Origin: Listeria costaricensis
GTDB lineage: Bacteria > Bacillota > Bacilli > Lactobacillales > Listeriaceae
NCBI RefSeq assembly: GCF_900183385.1
Contig: NZ_FXUT01000023.1
Coordinates: 17,961 to 81,960, forward strand
Length of the DNA: 64,000 nucleotides
Direction of reading: 5' to 3'
Shown: positions 54,698 to 64,000 of the stretch, piece by piece
How positions within the stretch are numbered: position 1 is the stretch's first letter
Layout: every line of letters begins with the position of its first letter
Notes under the pieces: model-generated
Database searches by the model: none
What the model was told of the DNA's origin: nothing
What the model saw: the letters and a program-made list of their open reading frames with translations, nothing else
Translations under genes and position numbers: made by a program

Positions 54698-56851
54698 CTA
54701 AATGTCTACTTTCTTGCTGATCGTTTGCGGGACACCTCGCCCCTGCTCAATAAAATTAAATTTATCCGCACTAAAGAATGTCACTCCCTGCCGAAAATAA
54801 CCGGAAAGTGAAGCATCCTGAACCATTTCTGCCAGTAAATTTTTAATCCGCGTCTGAAAAATCACCTGCGTTTTCCATAAAGCTCGGTGGTAATGCAGCT
54901 CGGTCACAAATTGATTGTCCATTTCCTCGTTCACTTCATGCAGCCTACTTGCAGACCATTTAAAATAGTTCTGCTTGCCGATCACATCTGCTTCTGTATA
55001 TTCCGTCGCAAGCATCATATCTGCCAAATAATGCTCCCCATAAAAATGCTGCCCTGCCATATAGCTGATATAGGGAGTCGTGATAACCTCGCCTAGCTGC
55101 CGATACTCCCTTTCAAGATACGGCAGAGTGAAAACACTGATTTCCTTTGTATTGTAAAGATTCATCAAGTCCGTTACCCCATCAAACATGGAGGCCACCA
55201 GCAGCAGCTTTTTATGCGGATAGGCTTGCCGGGTGAAATTTTCCACCACCGCCTCTATTTCATCTTTGGAATGCACAACCGAGATCACGGTCACTTCTTT
55301 CTTTTCTTCCGGTAAAATGACGTCCATATTGTGCAGCATCATCTGCAAACGGTGCTTATAAGTATGGTGATGATACACTTCCCGAACCCCTTCCACCGCC
55401 TTGCGTTCATATAATGCACGATCACTGGTAATCACACGAAGCTTCTCTGCAAGTGCCTCTTTCGTTTCTGCAATGATGACCAAATCTCCGAACATCCGCT
55501 GAATCCCTTTGGAGTAGCTGCTGATAATGGGCGTCCCACATGCCAGCCCCTCAAAAACACGCCGTGAAAACATCGTCGGCGAGTGCTTGATACTATTAAT
55601 GTTGAGCATATATGTGTAACCTTTATAGGCAATATTCATCTCGTTATACGCCAAGCTTCCTGCAATGTCGGGCAGAAACCGTTCTGGAAACTGGAAATCC
55701 GGCGACTGCCGTTCAAAATTCCGATCATAGATGACCAGCCCATACTGCTTGGCCACATCTAAAAGCTGATCCATATCACGCCTGCGCTCCTCATGGCGAT
55801 TAGCATAATATGAACCGGCAAAGCACATTTTTTCCATCCGCTTCTCATAAAGCTTGACCGGATTGTGCATCTTTGGCTGAATGGCAAAACTCTGGGCATA
55901 AACACGCGTATGGCCGGCCGCCTGCTGATATTTGGGAATCATATCTGCATCTGTCGTATAAATATAATCGAACAACTTGGCCGTATCGATAAACTTTTCA
56001 TAATGAATCGGATCTTCCTTATTCCAAAAAATCGTCGGCACGTCATTTTGCCGGCACCAGTCGAGCAGCTCGAGTAAGTCTCCGCGATCTTGCCCCGAAT
56101 AGCGACCAATTTTATACGTCCAGGCACCATGATTCCCATGCCAAGCAGACTCCACCATCAAAACATGCGGCTCTTCCCGCTCCAAAACCTCTCGCCAATC
56201 GTCCGGCGTAAAGGTGAGCAACTGCACCTCTTTTTCATAACAGGTCCGCGTGAATTCATCAAAAATTGCCGCCACTCGCAGTTCCTTTGTCGAAGCAATC
56301 TCCGCCAGCCCCGGACGCGCGGAAGTTCCCACCCTGCCAATCGCAGCCGTTTTAGGCTTATCAAAAACACGGTGAAAGGAACAGCCCTGAATCCGCGTCA
56401 TCCCTCGTTTCGGTATACGTAAAGCCAGTCGCAGCCTCGTCGTTTCCTGCGACACAGTCAATCGATTCTTCTTGTTCGGATCAAATAAAGTGGCTTTCAC
56501 TTTCGCCGTAGGACTATACTCAATAATGGCAATTTTACAGACTTGCTCTGATTCGACTTTCAGCTGAATCGTAAATTCAAACTTCTCTCCCGGAACCGCT
56601 TCAATAATGAACATGGGATAACGCTTAAACAAAAGATTGGTTTCCAAATAAGAAAAATAAATATAAATATCACTATTGTTGGTTGCAATTACTTCTCCGT
56701 CACCTTGCTCAAACGTCAAGTCCTCATTAGAACTGTGCCATTTTTCAGCTGTAGTAAAGTCGATGGACGAAATCACTTCAGGTTGAATTTTATTTAAGAG
56801 TTTCTTTTGTAAGAAAGTAATATCTTGATATAAATTTTCAATTTTCTTCAC
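54698..56851 (-). CDS. CgeB-like glycosyltransferase with extra C-terminal GT-A-like module
   Basis: A 717-residue protein in three parts. An N-terminal beta-rich domain (about 1-170) is followed by a CgeB-like GT-B region (about 190-510, with VPTIFWNKEDPIHYEKFIDTA and RRVFEGLACGTPIISSY). A C-terminal GT2-like region (about 520-690, with VISVVHSKDEIEAVVENFTRQ) follows. Such a fusion suggests stepwise transfer of two sugars. The start overlaps the coiled-coil gene by 14 bp, so the two are coupled. Confidence 0.78.
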   Translation of the reverse strand: MKKIENLYQDITFLQKKLLNKIQPEVISSIDFTTAEKWHSSNEDLTFEQGDGEVIATNNSDIYIYFSYLETNLLFKRYPMFIIEAVPGEKFEFTIQLKVESEQVCKIAIIEYSPTAKVKATLFDPNKKNRLTVSQETTRLRLALRIPKRGMTRIQGCSFHRVFDKPKTAAIGRVGTSARPGLAEIASTKELRVAAIFDEFTRTCYEKEVQLLTFTPDDWREVLEREEPHVLMVESAWHGNHGAWTYKIGRYSGQDRGDLLELLDWCRQNDVPTIFWNKEDPIHYEKFIDTAKLFDYIYTTDADMIPKYQQAAGHTRVYAQSFAIQPKMHNPVKLYEKRMEKMCFAGSYYANRHEERRRDMDQLLDVAKQYGLVIYDRNFERQSPDFQFPERFLPDIAGSLAYNEMNIAYKGYTYMLNINSIKHSPTMFSRRVFEGLACGTPIISSYSKGIQRMFGDLVIIAETKEALAEKLRVITSDRALYERKAVEGVREVYHHHTYKHRLQMMLHNMDVILPEEKKEVTVISVVHSKDEIEAVVENFTRQAYPHKKLLLVASMFDGVTDLMNLYNTKEISVFTLPYLEREYRQLGEVITTPYISYMAGQHFYGEHYLADMMLATEYTEADVIGKQNYFKWSASRLHEVNEEMDNQFVTELHYHRALWKTQVIFQTRIKNLLAEMVQDASLSGYFRQGVTFFSADKFNFIEQGRGVPQTISKKVDI

Positions 56852-57977
56852 GTTTTTTCCTCAATCTCCGTCTTTTTTTAAATTGCCAATAACGACGCAT
56901 CCATTTCATCACCTTGGTCTCATTTAAGCGGCGGTATTTTTCAGTGATATCAGCTAATTTCTGCGTCATTTTTTTATTTTCCGCTTTCAGTCTTTTAAGT
57001 TCCTGCTCCTGCGCTTGATTGCACCGCTCTAGTTCTTGTAAGATAGGTAGCTCCTCATCAAGTAAGTTTAATATATGCCGATTCAGATCATGATTGACGG
57101 CTTTTTCTGCATTAAGTGCCTCTGACATGTAACGAACCATTTCCTTCGTACTAGCTAATTCATTTTGAAGCTGTTGAACGGCTGTTTTTTGTTCCGCCAT
57201 CGCTCGAACCTGCTGCGTCCGCAAAGCTGTCATGGCCTTATCATGGGCGCCCTTTAATTGGTCAATCTCTATTTGATGCTGCTTTTTCAATAAATCCTGC
57301 TGCCCCATAGCCACTTTTAACGCGGTTTCCTGTTGAATAAATTTTTCTTCCAGCGCCGCATGTGCATAGGCAAATTGTGTTTTGCTCACTTCAACTAGCT
57401 CTAAAATATTTTGCTCAAGCCGCTTTTTAATCTCCGCCTCTTTTGTTTGCCCATCATCTGCGGGATCGCCCGCCTGTGGTGCCTCATCTTGCTCGATCCT
57501 CTGAAAAACATAAAGCGCCTGATTGCCGATTTTCTGTTGTAATATATATTGATTTTCAGCCATCCAACGTGTGATCTTCGCTTCCCAAGACTGATTCTGT
57601 TCCAACCAAATCATTGGTCTAGCCGTCTTTAAAATCACCTTGATATCCGTCAAAATATCTGTTGACAACTTGCGCTCAGATATATGAAGCAGATCGGGCG
57701 CTTCCAGTTGTACCGTCATTTCCTTACCTGCTTCTACGCTGACAAATCGCTCTTTTTTCCAAATAGGTTTGATATAGACAACTTTTGGCAGCAGCGCTTT
57801 TCTCTTCTTGCCATGCCTACTGTCAAAAACATAGATCTGCTTCACACTCGTTTTGTCTGAAAAAAAAGCGGCATAATGGGAAAAACGACTATCTAATAAA
57901 TAAATCACGGCGTCTTGAGGAAGGAGATTCTGGCACACTTCCAAAACACTCGGGTAATGAACTATTTTTTTACGCAT
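56838..57977 (-). CDS. Coiled-coil protein of the glycan cluster
   Basis: A 379-residue protein. Residues 1-165 form a globular domain of unknown type (MRKKIVHYPSVLEVCQNLLP; LLDSRFSHYAAFF) with Rossmann-like features. Residues 175-350 form a long Gln/Glu/Lys coiled coil. The end is strongly basic (KRRRLRKKREEN), able to bind membrane phospholipid or polyanionic polymer. It overlaps the CgeB-like gene. A scaffold role, holding the large glycosyltransferases, is inferred. I do not recognise a family. Confidence 0.65.
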   Translation of the reverse strand: MRKKIVHYPSVLEVCQNLLPQDAVIYLLDSRFSHYAAFFSDKTSVKQIYVFDSRHGKKRKALLPKVVYIKPIWKKERFVSVEAGKEMTVQLEAPDLLHISERKLSTDILTDIKVILKTARPMIWLEQNQSWEAKITRWMAENQYILQQKIGNQALYVFQRIEQDEAPQAGDPADDGQTKEAEIKKRLEQNILELVEVSKTQFAYAHAALEEKFIQQETALKVAMGQQDLLKKQHQIEIDQLKGAHDKAMTALRTQQVRAMAEQKTAVQQLQNELASTKEMVRYMSEALNAEKAVNHDLNRHILNLLDEELPILQELERCNQAQEQELKRLKAENKKMTQKLADITEKYRRLNETKVMKWMRRYWQFKKRRRLRKKREEN

Positions 57978-58013
57978 CCAGCTTCATCCTTATTTATCCT
58001 TAATTTTGCCTTT

Positions 58014-59315
58014 CTATTTTCCATATCCATCCTCAATTTCTGCATAAATTTCCAAAAATCTTTTTTTCTCCTCATTCCAGTTATACGTCCTGCGCGCCTT
58101 CAAGCAGTTTTGATGCATTTTTTCACGCAAGGCGGGACTAGCAAGCAGTTGGTTGACTCCAGCAGCAATGGCAATCGGCTCATGCGAATCAACTACCAGA
58201 CCGATTTTTTCTTGGGTGATTACCTGTCGAATTTCAGGAAAATCACTGCCAATGACGGGGACGCCACTCATCATATATTCAAATAGCTTATTGGAAGAGG
58301 CTGAATAATGATTGAAACACACATTATTTAACAACTGAAAACCCAGATAAGCATTGCGTGTGTAATGGAGCAGCTCGGCAAGAGGAACTTTAGGCAAAAA
58401 GCGAATACGTTCTGTCAAACCGGCCTCTAAAACTTGTTGTTCCAGCTCCGTCTTCATACGGCCATCCCCAATCAGCACAACCACCCCTCGCTCAAAAAGC
58501 GGCACGGCAGCAATCAGCTTTTCCAAACCGCGCCCTGTTTGTATACCGCCTTGATAGAGTAAAATCGGCTCTTCCTCTGAAATATCCAGATATTGATTCA
58601 GACAGATTTTTCGACTCATTTCAGGTGTAGCTGGAATCGGATAATTATGTATGACTTCTGGATAAAAACCATACTTTTCTTCAATGTAAGCGGCTCGCGT
58701 ATGATTTTCATGAATGCAACTATCGACAAATCGCAGGAAAATTTTTTCACTGATGCCGTAAAGCGGGCTGTTATAACCCGTTCTGCTCGTCTGTACTTCA
58801 TGTGAATCATAGAGGAGCTTGCGCCGCCGAAAAACCTTCGCACACAGGATCCCTTGCGGCAAGGTATTCAGATCATTCGCATGATAGAGCCAATAATCGC
58901 CTGAAAGCCCTAGTCGAACCATTCGTATAAAAATAAAACTGCGCCTAAAAAGAACCTGCACCTTGCCAAAATAAAGAAGCGCAGAAAAAATCAGCAGCAG
59001 GATTGCCTGAACGGGATACATTAGAACTGCCGGAAGTAGCAAGATCCCCAACACGAGCAGGCTTAGTGGATGCTCCTTCAAATATTTGCCCCCTTTTACC
59101 AAGGGAACAAAAAGTTGTGGACAGGTACTTTTTACGCGGTAGACTGTAAAATTTTCTGCCAGGATTTCCTTATGCGCTAACTGAGCATCTTTCGGGTCAT
59201 GAATGGCAATCAAATCAATCTGATAGCCAGCCTCCTGTAAAGCACTGCATTCCCGCATGACTCGAGCATCATTGGTAAAGTAATTCCAGACAAACATGGC
59301 AATTTTTTTCGTCAT
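58014..59315 (-). CDS. Glycosyltransferase family 4 with internal membrane segments
   Basis: A 433-residue GT-B enzyme. The N-terminal half begins MTKKIAMFVWNYFTNDARVM and contains two hydrophobic segments (LSLLVLGILLLPAVLMYP and AILLLIFSALLYF, about 85-130). The C-terminal half has LLYQGGIQTGRGLEKLIAA and SSNKLFEYMMSGVPVIGSD, the GT4 donor site. The ATG at 59315 follows GAGGAATTGCTA; an earlier in-frame codon at 59333 is less well placed. The insert suggests membrane attachment near the lipid-linked acceptor. Confidence 0.85.
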   Translation of the reverse strand: MTKKIAMFVWNYFTNDARVMRECSALQEAGYQIDLIAIHDPKDAQLAHKEILAENFTVYRVKSTCPQLFVPLVKGGKYLKEHPLSLLVLGILLLPAVLMYPVQAILLLIFSALLYFGKVQVLFRRSFIFIRMVRLGLSGDYWLYHANDLNTLPQGILCAKVFRRRKLLYDSHEVQTSRTGYNSPLYGISEKIFLRFVDSCIHENHTRAAYIEEKYGFYPEVIHNYPIPATPEMSRKICLNQYLDISEEEPILLYQGGIQTGRGLEKLIAAVPLFERGVVVLIGDGRMKTELEQQVLEAGLTERIRFLPKVPLAELLHYTRNAYLGFQLLNNVCFNHYSASSNKLFEYMMSGVPVIGSDFPEIRQVITQEKIGLVVDSHEPIAIAAGVNQLLASPALREKMHQNCLKARRTYNWNEEKKRFLEIYAEIEDGYGK

Positions 59316-59325
59316 TAGCAATTCC

Positions 59326-60525
59326 TCATTCAAATCCAGCGATTATTTCTTCAATCTGCTTAAAATTCGCTTCCCAGCAATAATTATTTCTGGCGTATCT
59401 TTGGGCATTTTGTCGAATCTCCCTACACAACACGCGATTTTCCAGTAAATGCTTTAAAGCTTGATACATTTTTTCTTCGTTTGAATGCTCATAAATAAAC
59501 CCCGTATTGGAGCCATTCACAACATCTTTACAGTAGCCAGAAGCTATCCCAATAATAGGTAAACCAAAGCCCATATAATCAATGACTTTTCCAGGAATGA
59601 CAAGCTCAAAAGCCTTGTGCGGTGCAAGACCAACAAAGGCAATATCTGCATTCATCAAGTCCTCCATCACTTGTTGCCGCGTCTCTGGCGGCTTAATCAC
59701 CACATTTGTCAAATGCTTCTTTTCCACTGCCTCAATCAATTTTTGAAACTTCATTCCGTAACCAATAACTTTAAACTGCACATGAGCATTGTTTTGAAAA
59801 AAAGCAGCCATTCTAATAAAGCTAGTCAGCTCTTGCGCCAATCCTATATTTCCAGTATAAATAACGGTCATTTTTTCCTTTTCTATAGGAACATCCTGAT
59901 TGCCAATTTCCAACTCTTCATTTGTCAAAGCGTTTGGGATGAACGTTATTTTCGCTGTCCCATAACCTTGTTCTTTGATATATGTGGCAAAGCGTTCGCT
60001 ATTAACAATAATCTCATCTGCTTTTCTATATATGCTTTTCTCTAGCTGATAGGCGAAAAAGAGAAAAAATCGAGAATTGAATTTTCCCACACCTTTGAAT
60101 GATTCCGGCCATAAATCGCGGATATCCACAATCAGCTTAGCTTTCAACCTTTTTTTAGCTATCAATCCAACAAGTGCCACTGAAATAGGTGGACTCGATA
60201 CATAAATCACATCAAAATGATCTTTCGTACGCATTATTTTTACAATAAAGCGGCAAAAAGTCTCTAGATATAGAAGAAAGCGAAAAAATAGATTTGCTTC
60301 ATACTGTTGAATCTTAGTTTCTATACGATAAACTGCCTCTTCCTCAAAATCCTCTTCCCAAAATTCTTCCTGCTCATAAATAGCTCGATTGGGATAATGC
60401 GGGGCAGTCGTATACATTGTGACGTCATACTTTTCGTGAAATAATCGAAATAACTGCTTCATCCGATTTGCAGCACTTCCAATTTCAGGATAAAAATTTT
60501 GAGAAATTAACAGTATTTTTTTCAA
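59326..60525 (-). CDS. Glycosyltransferase family 4 (WbuB-like)
   Basis: A 399-residue GT-B protein with LISQNFYPEIGSAANRMKQLF at the N terminus, IVDIRDLWPESFKG, YTGNIGLAQELTSFI and PGKVIDYMGFGLPIIGIASG. These are the motifs of WbuB/WcaI-type enzymes that use UDP-HexNAc donors. It is the most upstream glycosyltransferase of the cluster. The next gene downstream starts 10 bp after its stop region. The specific linkage is unknown. Confidence 0.87.
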   Translation of the reverse strand: MKKILLISQNFYPEIGSAANRMKQLFRLFHEKYDVTMYTTAPHYPNRAIYEQEEFWEEDFEEEAVYRIETKIQQYEANLFFRFLLYLETFCRFIVKIMRTKDHFDVIYVSSPPISVALVGLIAKKRLKAKLIVDIRDLWPESFKGVGKFNSRFFLFFAYQLEKSIYRKADEIIVNSERFATYIKEQGYGTAKITFIPNALTNEELEIGNQDVPIEKEKMTVIYTGNIGLAQELTSFIRMAAFFQNNAHVQFKVIGYGMKFQKLIEAVEKKHLTNVVIKPPETRQQVMEDLMNADIAFVGLAPHKAFELVIPGKVIDYMGFGLPIIGIASGYCKDVVNGSNTGFIYEHSNEEKMYQALKHLLENRVLCREIRQNAQRYARNNYCWEANFKQIEEIIAGFE

Positions 60526-60573
60526 TTCACCATCTACATTCCTTTGTCACTCATATGCTTTATAAAAAACGGA

Positions 60574-61857
60574 TTAAACAGGTACATTGATCCTATGAGC
60601 ACTTTTAATTTTTGAAAGACTGCCAAGATTATAGTAATTTTCCTCATTTACCAATCCTGTCATAATATTTCTCGTATCTAAAAATATCTGTTGCTGCATG
60701 CGATCAAAATCCTTGCTTGTGAGTGTTCGGAACTCAGAATGATCGACTAGCACTACTACTAAATCGGCGTTCATTATCGCCGTTTCCATATCCCTTTCAA
60801 CAAATGTAGCTTGAACATGCGGATCATAAGCTACAATGTCAAACTGTGGCATTTCAGCTAATTTATGGTAAATCTCTAAAGCCGGACTTTCTCGAATATC
60901 ATCAATATCACCTTTATAAGTTAGCCCAAATACAGCCACCTTTTTGCCTTGAATTTTTTCCAGCAGTGCTAATGTATTTTCCACGATAAAATCGGGCATC
61001 ATGGTGTTGATTTGACGCGCACGCTGAATCATTTGAGACTCTTCCGGTGCCTTTGCTGCAATGAAATAGGGGTCTACCGCTAAACAATGTCCACCAACCC
61101 CCGGCCCCGGCTGCAGCAGATTCACACGCGGATGTTTATTCGCCATCTCAATGACATCCAGTGCATTGATGTCAAGTAGCGTGGAAATCTTCACCAGTTC
61201 ATTGGCAAGTGCAATGTTCACATCTCGATACGTATTCTCAATTAGCTTCGACATTTCTGCCGTAGATGCAGCCGACTCAATCAACTCCCCTTGCACAAAA
61301 GTACTGTAGATTTTCTTACCAGCCTGAGTACAAGCAGGAGTCACACCGCCAATGATGCGATTATTATGGATTAACTCATGGATAATTTGGCCTGGCAATA
61401 CCCGTTCCGGACAATGCACCAGAAAAACATCTTTTCCCACAACAAGACCCGTACTTTCAATAAGTGGTAAAATATGATCCTCTGTAGATCGGGGGGCAAT
61501 AGTTGATTCAATAATAATCGTATTCCCTTTTTGTAATACTGGAAGAATGCTTGTAACGGCTGATTTTACATAGCTTAAGTCACATGATTTTAAAAGATCA
61601 TCATGATTGGGCGTTGGGACAGAAACAATAAAAGCATCTGCTTGTTCTACAATTTGTTCAGCTCGGAACGTTTGACTCTTCAAAGCTCGGTCTAATTCAG
61701 CTTGAAGTCCCGGCTCCTCAATGTGAATTTTTCCGCGATTCAGCTCTTCGATAACCTGCTCATTAACATCAATTCCCACGACCTCCTGCTTATGATTCGC
61801 AAACATGATAGCTGTTGGAAGACCAATATACCCTAATCCTATCACCACTATTTTCAA
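60574..61857 (-). CDS. wecC: UDP-N-acetyl-D-mannosamine dehydrogenase (WecC-like)
   Basis: A 427-residue NAD-dependent UDP-sugar dehydrogenase that oxidises C6 to a uronic acid. It has the Rossmann motif VVIGLGYIGLPTA at the N terminus, ESTIAPRSTE, the VHCPERVLPG block, and the catalytic Cys segment PGPGVGGHCLAVDPYFI. These match WecC rather than UDP-glucose dehydrogenase. The TTG at 61857 yields MKIVVIGLGYIG, the usual start; an ATG at 61884 is an alternative without a ribosome binding site. The product would supply an N-acetylmannosaminuronic acid donor for the glycan cluster. Confidence 0.87.
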   Translation of the reverse strand: MKIVVIGLGYIGLPTAIMFANHKQEVVGIDVNEQVIEELNRGKIHIEEPGLQAELDRALKSQTFRAEQIVEQADAFIVSVPTPNHDDLLKSCDLSYVKSAVTSILPVLQKGNTIIIESTIAPRSTEDHILPLIESTGLVVGKDVFLVHCPERVLPGQIIHELIHNNRIIGGVTPACTQAGKKIYSTFVQGELIESAASTAEMSKLIENTYRDVNIALANELVKISTLLDINALDVIEMANKHPRVNLLQPGPGVGGHCLAVDPYFIAAKAPEESQMIQRARQINTMMPDFIVENTLALLEKIQGKKVAVFGLTYKGDIDDIRESPALEIYHKLAEMPQFDIVAYDPHVQATFVERDMETAIMNADLVVVLVDHSEFRTLTSKDFDRMQQQIFLDTRNIMTGLVNEENYYNLGSLSKIKSAHRINVPV

Positions 61858-61887
61858 ATTTCTGACAATCCTTTCTGCATTCAAAAT

Positions 61888-62352
61888 TTATTCAGCCTCT
61901 GGGATCGTAACTGACCAGCTTGCCTCTTCCTCTTCTAACGGCATATAAACCAGTGTGCCCTTTTTGACTGTATTAGGTAGTTCAAAATAAGCTTTGCCGC
62001 TCATTTCTTTATTCGGTTCAATCTCATCACCAAAGTTATTCCCTTGTGGATATACCGTGTAGGTTTCATCGCCCGACTTGATTTTAAAATCAGCCGCACC
62101 TACACCTACTGTCGAATTATCATTATTTAAAAAGCTCATTTCGATACTGACCATGTTCTTTTTTGCTTCTGTACTTTCTGTCGTTTTGATATGGCCGATT
62201 TTCATATCGATATTATTGACGGTTTTCGTCTTATAAGTGGTCTCTTCTTTCGGAGACTCTGTTGCCACCTTCTCCTTTGTTGAATCATTGCTACAGGCAA
62301 CAGTCAATAAAAGTGTTGCAACCAGCATTGATGTGATGACCCATTTTTTCAT
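61888..62352 (-). CDS. DUF4352-domain lipoprotein
   Basis: A 154-residue lipoprotein with a signal peptide and lipobox LTVACS (Cys near residue 20). It has a Lys/Glu/Thr-rich spacer and a beta-sandwich region of the DUF4352 type (KNMVSIEMSFLNNDNSTVGV; KAYFELPNTVKKGTLVYMPL). DUF4352 proteins are extracytoplasmic Ig-like domains without a defined function. It is 4 bp upstream of an alternative start of the dehydrogenase gene, and may be part of its transcript. Confidence 0.82.
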   Translation of the reverse strand: MKKWVITSMLVATLLLTVACSNDSTKEKVATESPKEETTYKTKTVNNIDMKIGHIKTTESTEAKKNMVSIEMSFLNNDNSTVGVGAADFKIKSGDETYTVYPQGNNFGDEIEPNKEMSGKAYFELPNTVKKGTLVYMPLEEEEASWSVTIPEAE

Positions 62353-62380
62353 TTATACATGCCTCATTTCTGTATTGATA

Positions 62381-62404
62381 AAAAGAGGGGGCGCACTCCC
62401 CCTC
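62381..62404 (-). terminator. Terminator of the surface protein gene
   Basis: GAGGGGG pairs with CCCCCTC (7 bp of G-C-rich stem) and is followed on the minus strand by CTTTTTATC. It lies between the surface protein gene and the lipoprotein gene. Confidence 0.85.
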
Positions 62405-62476
62405 CCTGTTTACGACTTACTATGTGCGGCATCTTTTATGCGAATGAACAGTGAAAACACACAATAAGAAAGCTTG

Positions 62477-64000
62477 TTATTTTGTCACTTGACTAGCTTT
62501 TTTACTTACTGCAACAGTTTTTTCGTCTAGCACGAGTCCTGTAGAATCATAGCCAGTCAGTACCACTACATCACTTTCATTTTTGATTAGTGATTTTGCA
62601 TAATACTGATAATCAGATCCTGTTTTCGGTACGTTGATTGTAGAGTATTTCACACCATTTACCGTTACACTAATCTTAGCGACATCTCCTGTGAATGTGC
62701 CGATTACATAACTGTCAACGCCAATTTCATAAGGATTTGCTGTTACACTTCCCGCTGATACTGAAACAGGAACATTTTTTGTACTGATGGCAATACCCTC
62801 AGAATTATAACCAACAAGTTTCACATTATCTGTAGCAGCTGTAATTTTATCTTTGGCATAATATCTGATCGTGCCATTTGTTACATTGACCCGCTGTTTT
62901 GCAACGCCATTTACTTGAAGTTCTACTTTTACAACATTTCCCGTGTATACGCCTGTTACATAACTGTCTTTACCAAGTTTGAACGTATCAACAGAAGTAA
63001 TCGAGCCTGCCTCACCTTGATATTCAGTAATCGTGACTGGCTTACTATCAAGCAGTCTACCAGAAGCATCATAGCCATTAATGCTCACAACATCTGTAGC
63101 ATTTTTAATGACATTATTTGCGTAATATTTAAATGTTGGTGCAGTTGTCACATTGATTTTGTTGTATTCTACGCCATTTACTGTCAAACTAAATTTCGCA
63201 ACATCGCCAGAAAGCGTTCCTGTCACATAATTATCTTTGCCTAAATAATAAGTATTTGGTGTCACTTTCCCTGTTGTTTTGCGAGAAATATTCACTTTTA
63301 CTTTTTGCAATTGATTTCCTTCAGCGTCATAGCTCATTACATAGACTTGGTCAGTTGGTGCTACTACCTTCCCTTTAGCATAGTACTGATAAGGAGAACC
63401 CGTTGCATTGATTTTTTGCTGCAAAGCACCATTCACTTCAATGGCAAGCTTGGCTACATCTCCGGTATAAGTCCCTTTAATATAGCTGTCAGCACCAATC
63501 GAAAAGTCGTTTGCTGTCAAGGTCGATTCTTTTGGAACGGCCTTCACTGTGGTAGAAGCTTCACCACTTGTTACACCATTTAGCACCTGTGTGACTTTAA
63601 TCACTGTTCCTGCAGCCTGTGCTGGAATAGTAACATTATAGTTACCATTTGCATCTACTGTTCCTGTATATGTTGTACCATTTATCCGGATTGTTACAGT
63701 GACTCCTGCAATACCCGTTCCTTTTACAGCTGTATCATCTGCTCTAACATCCTGAACAGTTGGTGCAGCTACTTCACCTTGTGTTACCATAATGGAAGCT
63801 TCCACGCTTGTTCTACCGTTTATAGTCTGCGTTGCTGTAATGGTTCCACCATAGTTTTGTTTTTCAACCTCAAACATGGCTTTTCCATCGGCACCTGCTG
63901 TCTTGCTTCGTGTCGATCCGTCAGGCAAAACGATTGAGATACGAGCATATGGGGCACCCGTCACTGTGATTGTTGTATCGTCTGTTGTTACAGCTTGAAT
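62477..64000 (-). CDS. Repetitive Ig-like surface protein, 5' end beyond the window
   Basis: At least 507 codons, open to the right edge. The visible part has two bacterial Ig-like modules (VTVTGAPYARISIVLPDG and VTIRINGTTYTGTVDANGNY). Five or more repeats of about 80 residues follow, each of the form NxYxLGKDxYVTGxxxGDVAKxxxxVNG and KYYAKxxIxNATDVVxLxGYDxxG. It ends KKASQVTK without an LPxTG motif, so retention may be through the N-terminal region outside the window or by secretion. This repeat type is common in large Listeria surface proteins. It could attach to the glycan produced by the adjacent cluster. Confidence 0.85.
   Translation of the reverse strand: MQAVTTDDTTITVTGAPYARISIVLPDGSTRSKTAGADGKAMFEVEKQNYGGTITATQTINGRTSVEASIMVTQGEVAAPTVQDVRADDTAVKGTGIAGVTVTIRINGTTYTGTVDANGNYNVTIPAQAAGTVIKVTQVLNGVTSGEASTTVKAVPKESTLTANDFSIGADSYIKGTYTGDVAKLAIEVNGALQQKINATGSPYQYYAKGKVVAPTDQVYVMSYDAEGNQLQKVKVNISRKTTGKVTPNTYYLGKDNYVTGTLSGDVAKFSLTVNGVEYNKINVTTAPTFKYYANNVIKNATDVVSINGYDASGRLLDSKPVTITEYQGEAGSITSVDTFKLGKDSYVTGVYTGNVVKVELQVNGVAKQRVNVTNGTIRYYAKDKITAATDNVKLVGYNSEGIAISTKNVPVSVSAGSVTANPYEIGVDSYVIGTFTGDVAKISVTVNGVKYSTINVPKTGSDYQYYAKSLIKNESDVVVLTGYDSTGLVLDEKTVAVSKKASQVTK

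Overview
The window looks like a chromosome segment from a member of the Listeriaceae, most likely a Listeria sensu lato species outside the L. monocytogenes clade. The evidence is a GbuABC operon with Listeria-like lengths and TTG starts, GW modules on an L,D-transpeptidase, WxL/DUF916 surface proteins, a Listeria-type Ig-like surface protein, and a CRISPR repeat ending GAAATGTAAA as in the orphan rliB array. This assignment is inferred from gene content, not from any search. No rRNA or tRNA gene was recognised.

Layout. 1-4.6 kb: a rhamnulokinase (cut by the window edge) divergent from a DeoR regulator, a DUF523 protein, and a pseudouridine catabolic pair (psuG and an HTH-psuK fusion). 4.7-9.3 kb: a GW/L,D-transpeptidase and the glycine betaine transporter gbuABC. 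9.5-11 kb: an AT-rich two-gene insert encoding a SIR2/AbiH-like protein and a small partner, a candidate phage-defence module. 11.2-21.3 kb: housekeeping genes (SDR/TetR pair, RsuA-type pseudouridine synthase, MazG-like protein), a heterodimeric ABC exporter, and a BceAB-type exporter without an adjacent two-component system. 21.4-36.8 kb: a WxL surface-protein operon whose first gene is split by an 11.5 kb mobilizable element (24812-36315).

The element is the most interesting part. A TnpX-type large serine recombinase and a TnpW-like protein lie at its right end. A MOBP-type relaxase, MobC and a palindrome-rich oriT candidate lie in the middle. The left cargo is a tightly coupled six-gene operon encoding small helical/WXG100-like proteins, a type VII secretion toxin with a PoNe-type DNase domain, and a PoNi-type immunity protein. 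Between the mobilization and recombinase genes, 38-bp inverted repeats (37/38 identical) bracket a 3.3 kb segment. It holds two different HTH-helical (Rgg/RNPP-like) regulators, each next to an unannotated micro-ORF of 13 or 15 codons with a strong ribosome binding site. This resembles leaderless peptide pheromone circuits such as RopB-SIP, and suggests that toxin expression or transfer is under cell-density control.

37-42.2 kb: a mannose-family PTS (IIA, IIB, IIC, IID) with a UPF0309/SIS isomerase and a GntR regulator whose 13-bp operator is repeated upstream, then PhnB-like and NUDIX genes. 42.3-43.05 kb: an orphan CRISPR array (12 repeats, 11 spacers, no cas genes in the window) that includes a block of variant 28-nt repeats. 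43.3-48.3 kb: a leucine-rich protein, a YtcJ-like amidohydrolase and two MFS transporters. 48.7-62.4 kb: a surface-glycan cluster on the minus strand (epimerase, TagH/TagG-type exporter, Asp2-like hydrolase, two very large bimodular glycosyltransferases, a coiled-coil protein, two GT4 glycosyltransferases, a WecC-type dehydrogenase and a lipoprotein). It ends next to a repetitive Ig-like surface protein that runs off the right edge.
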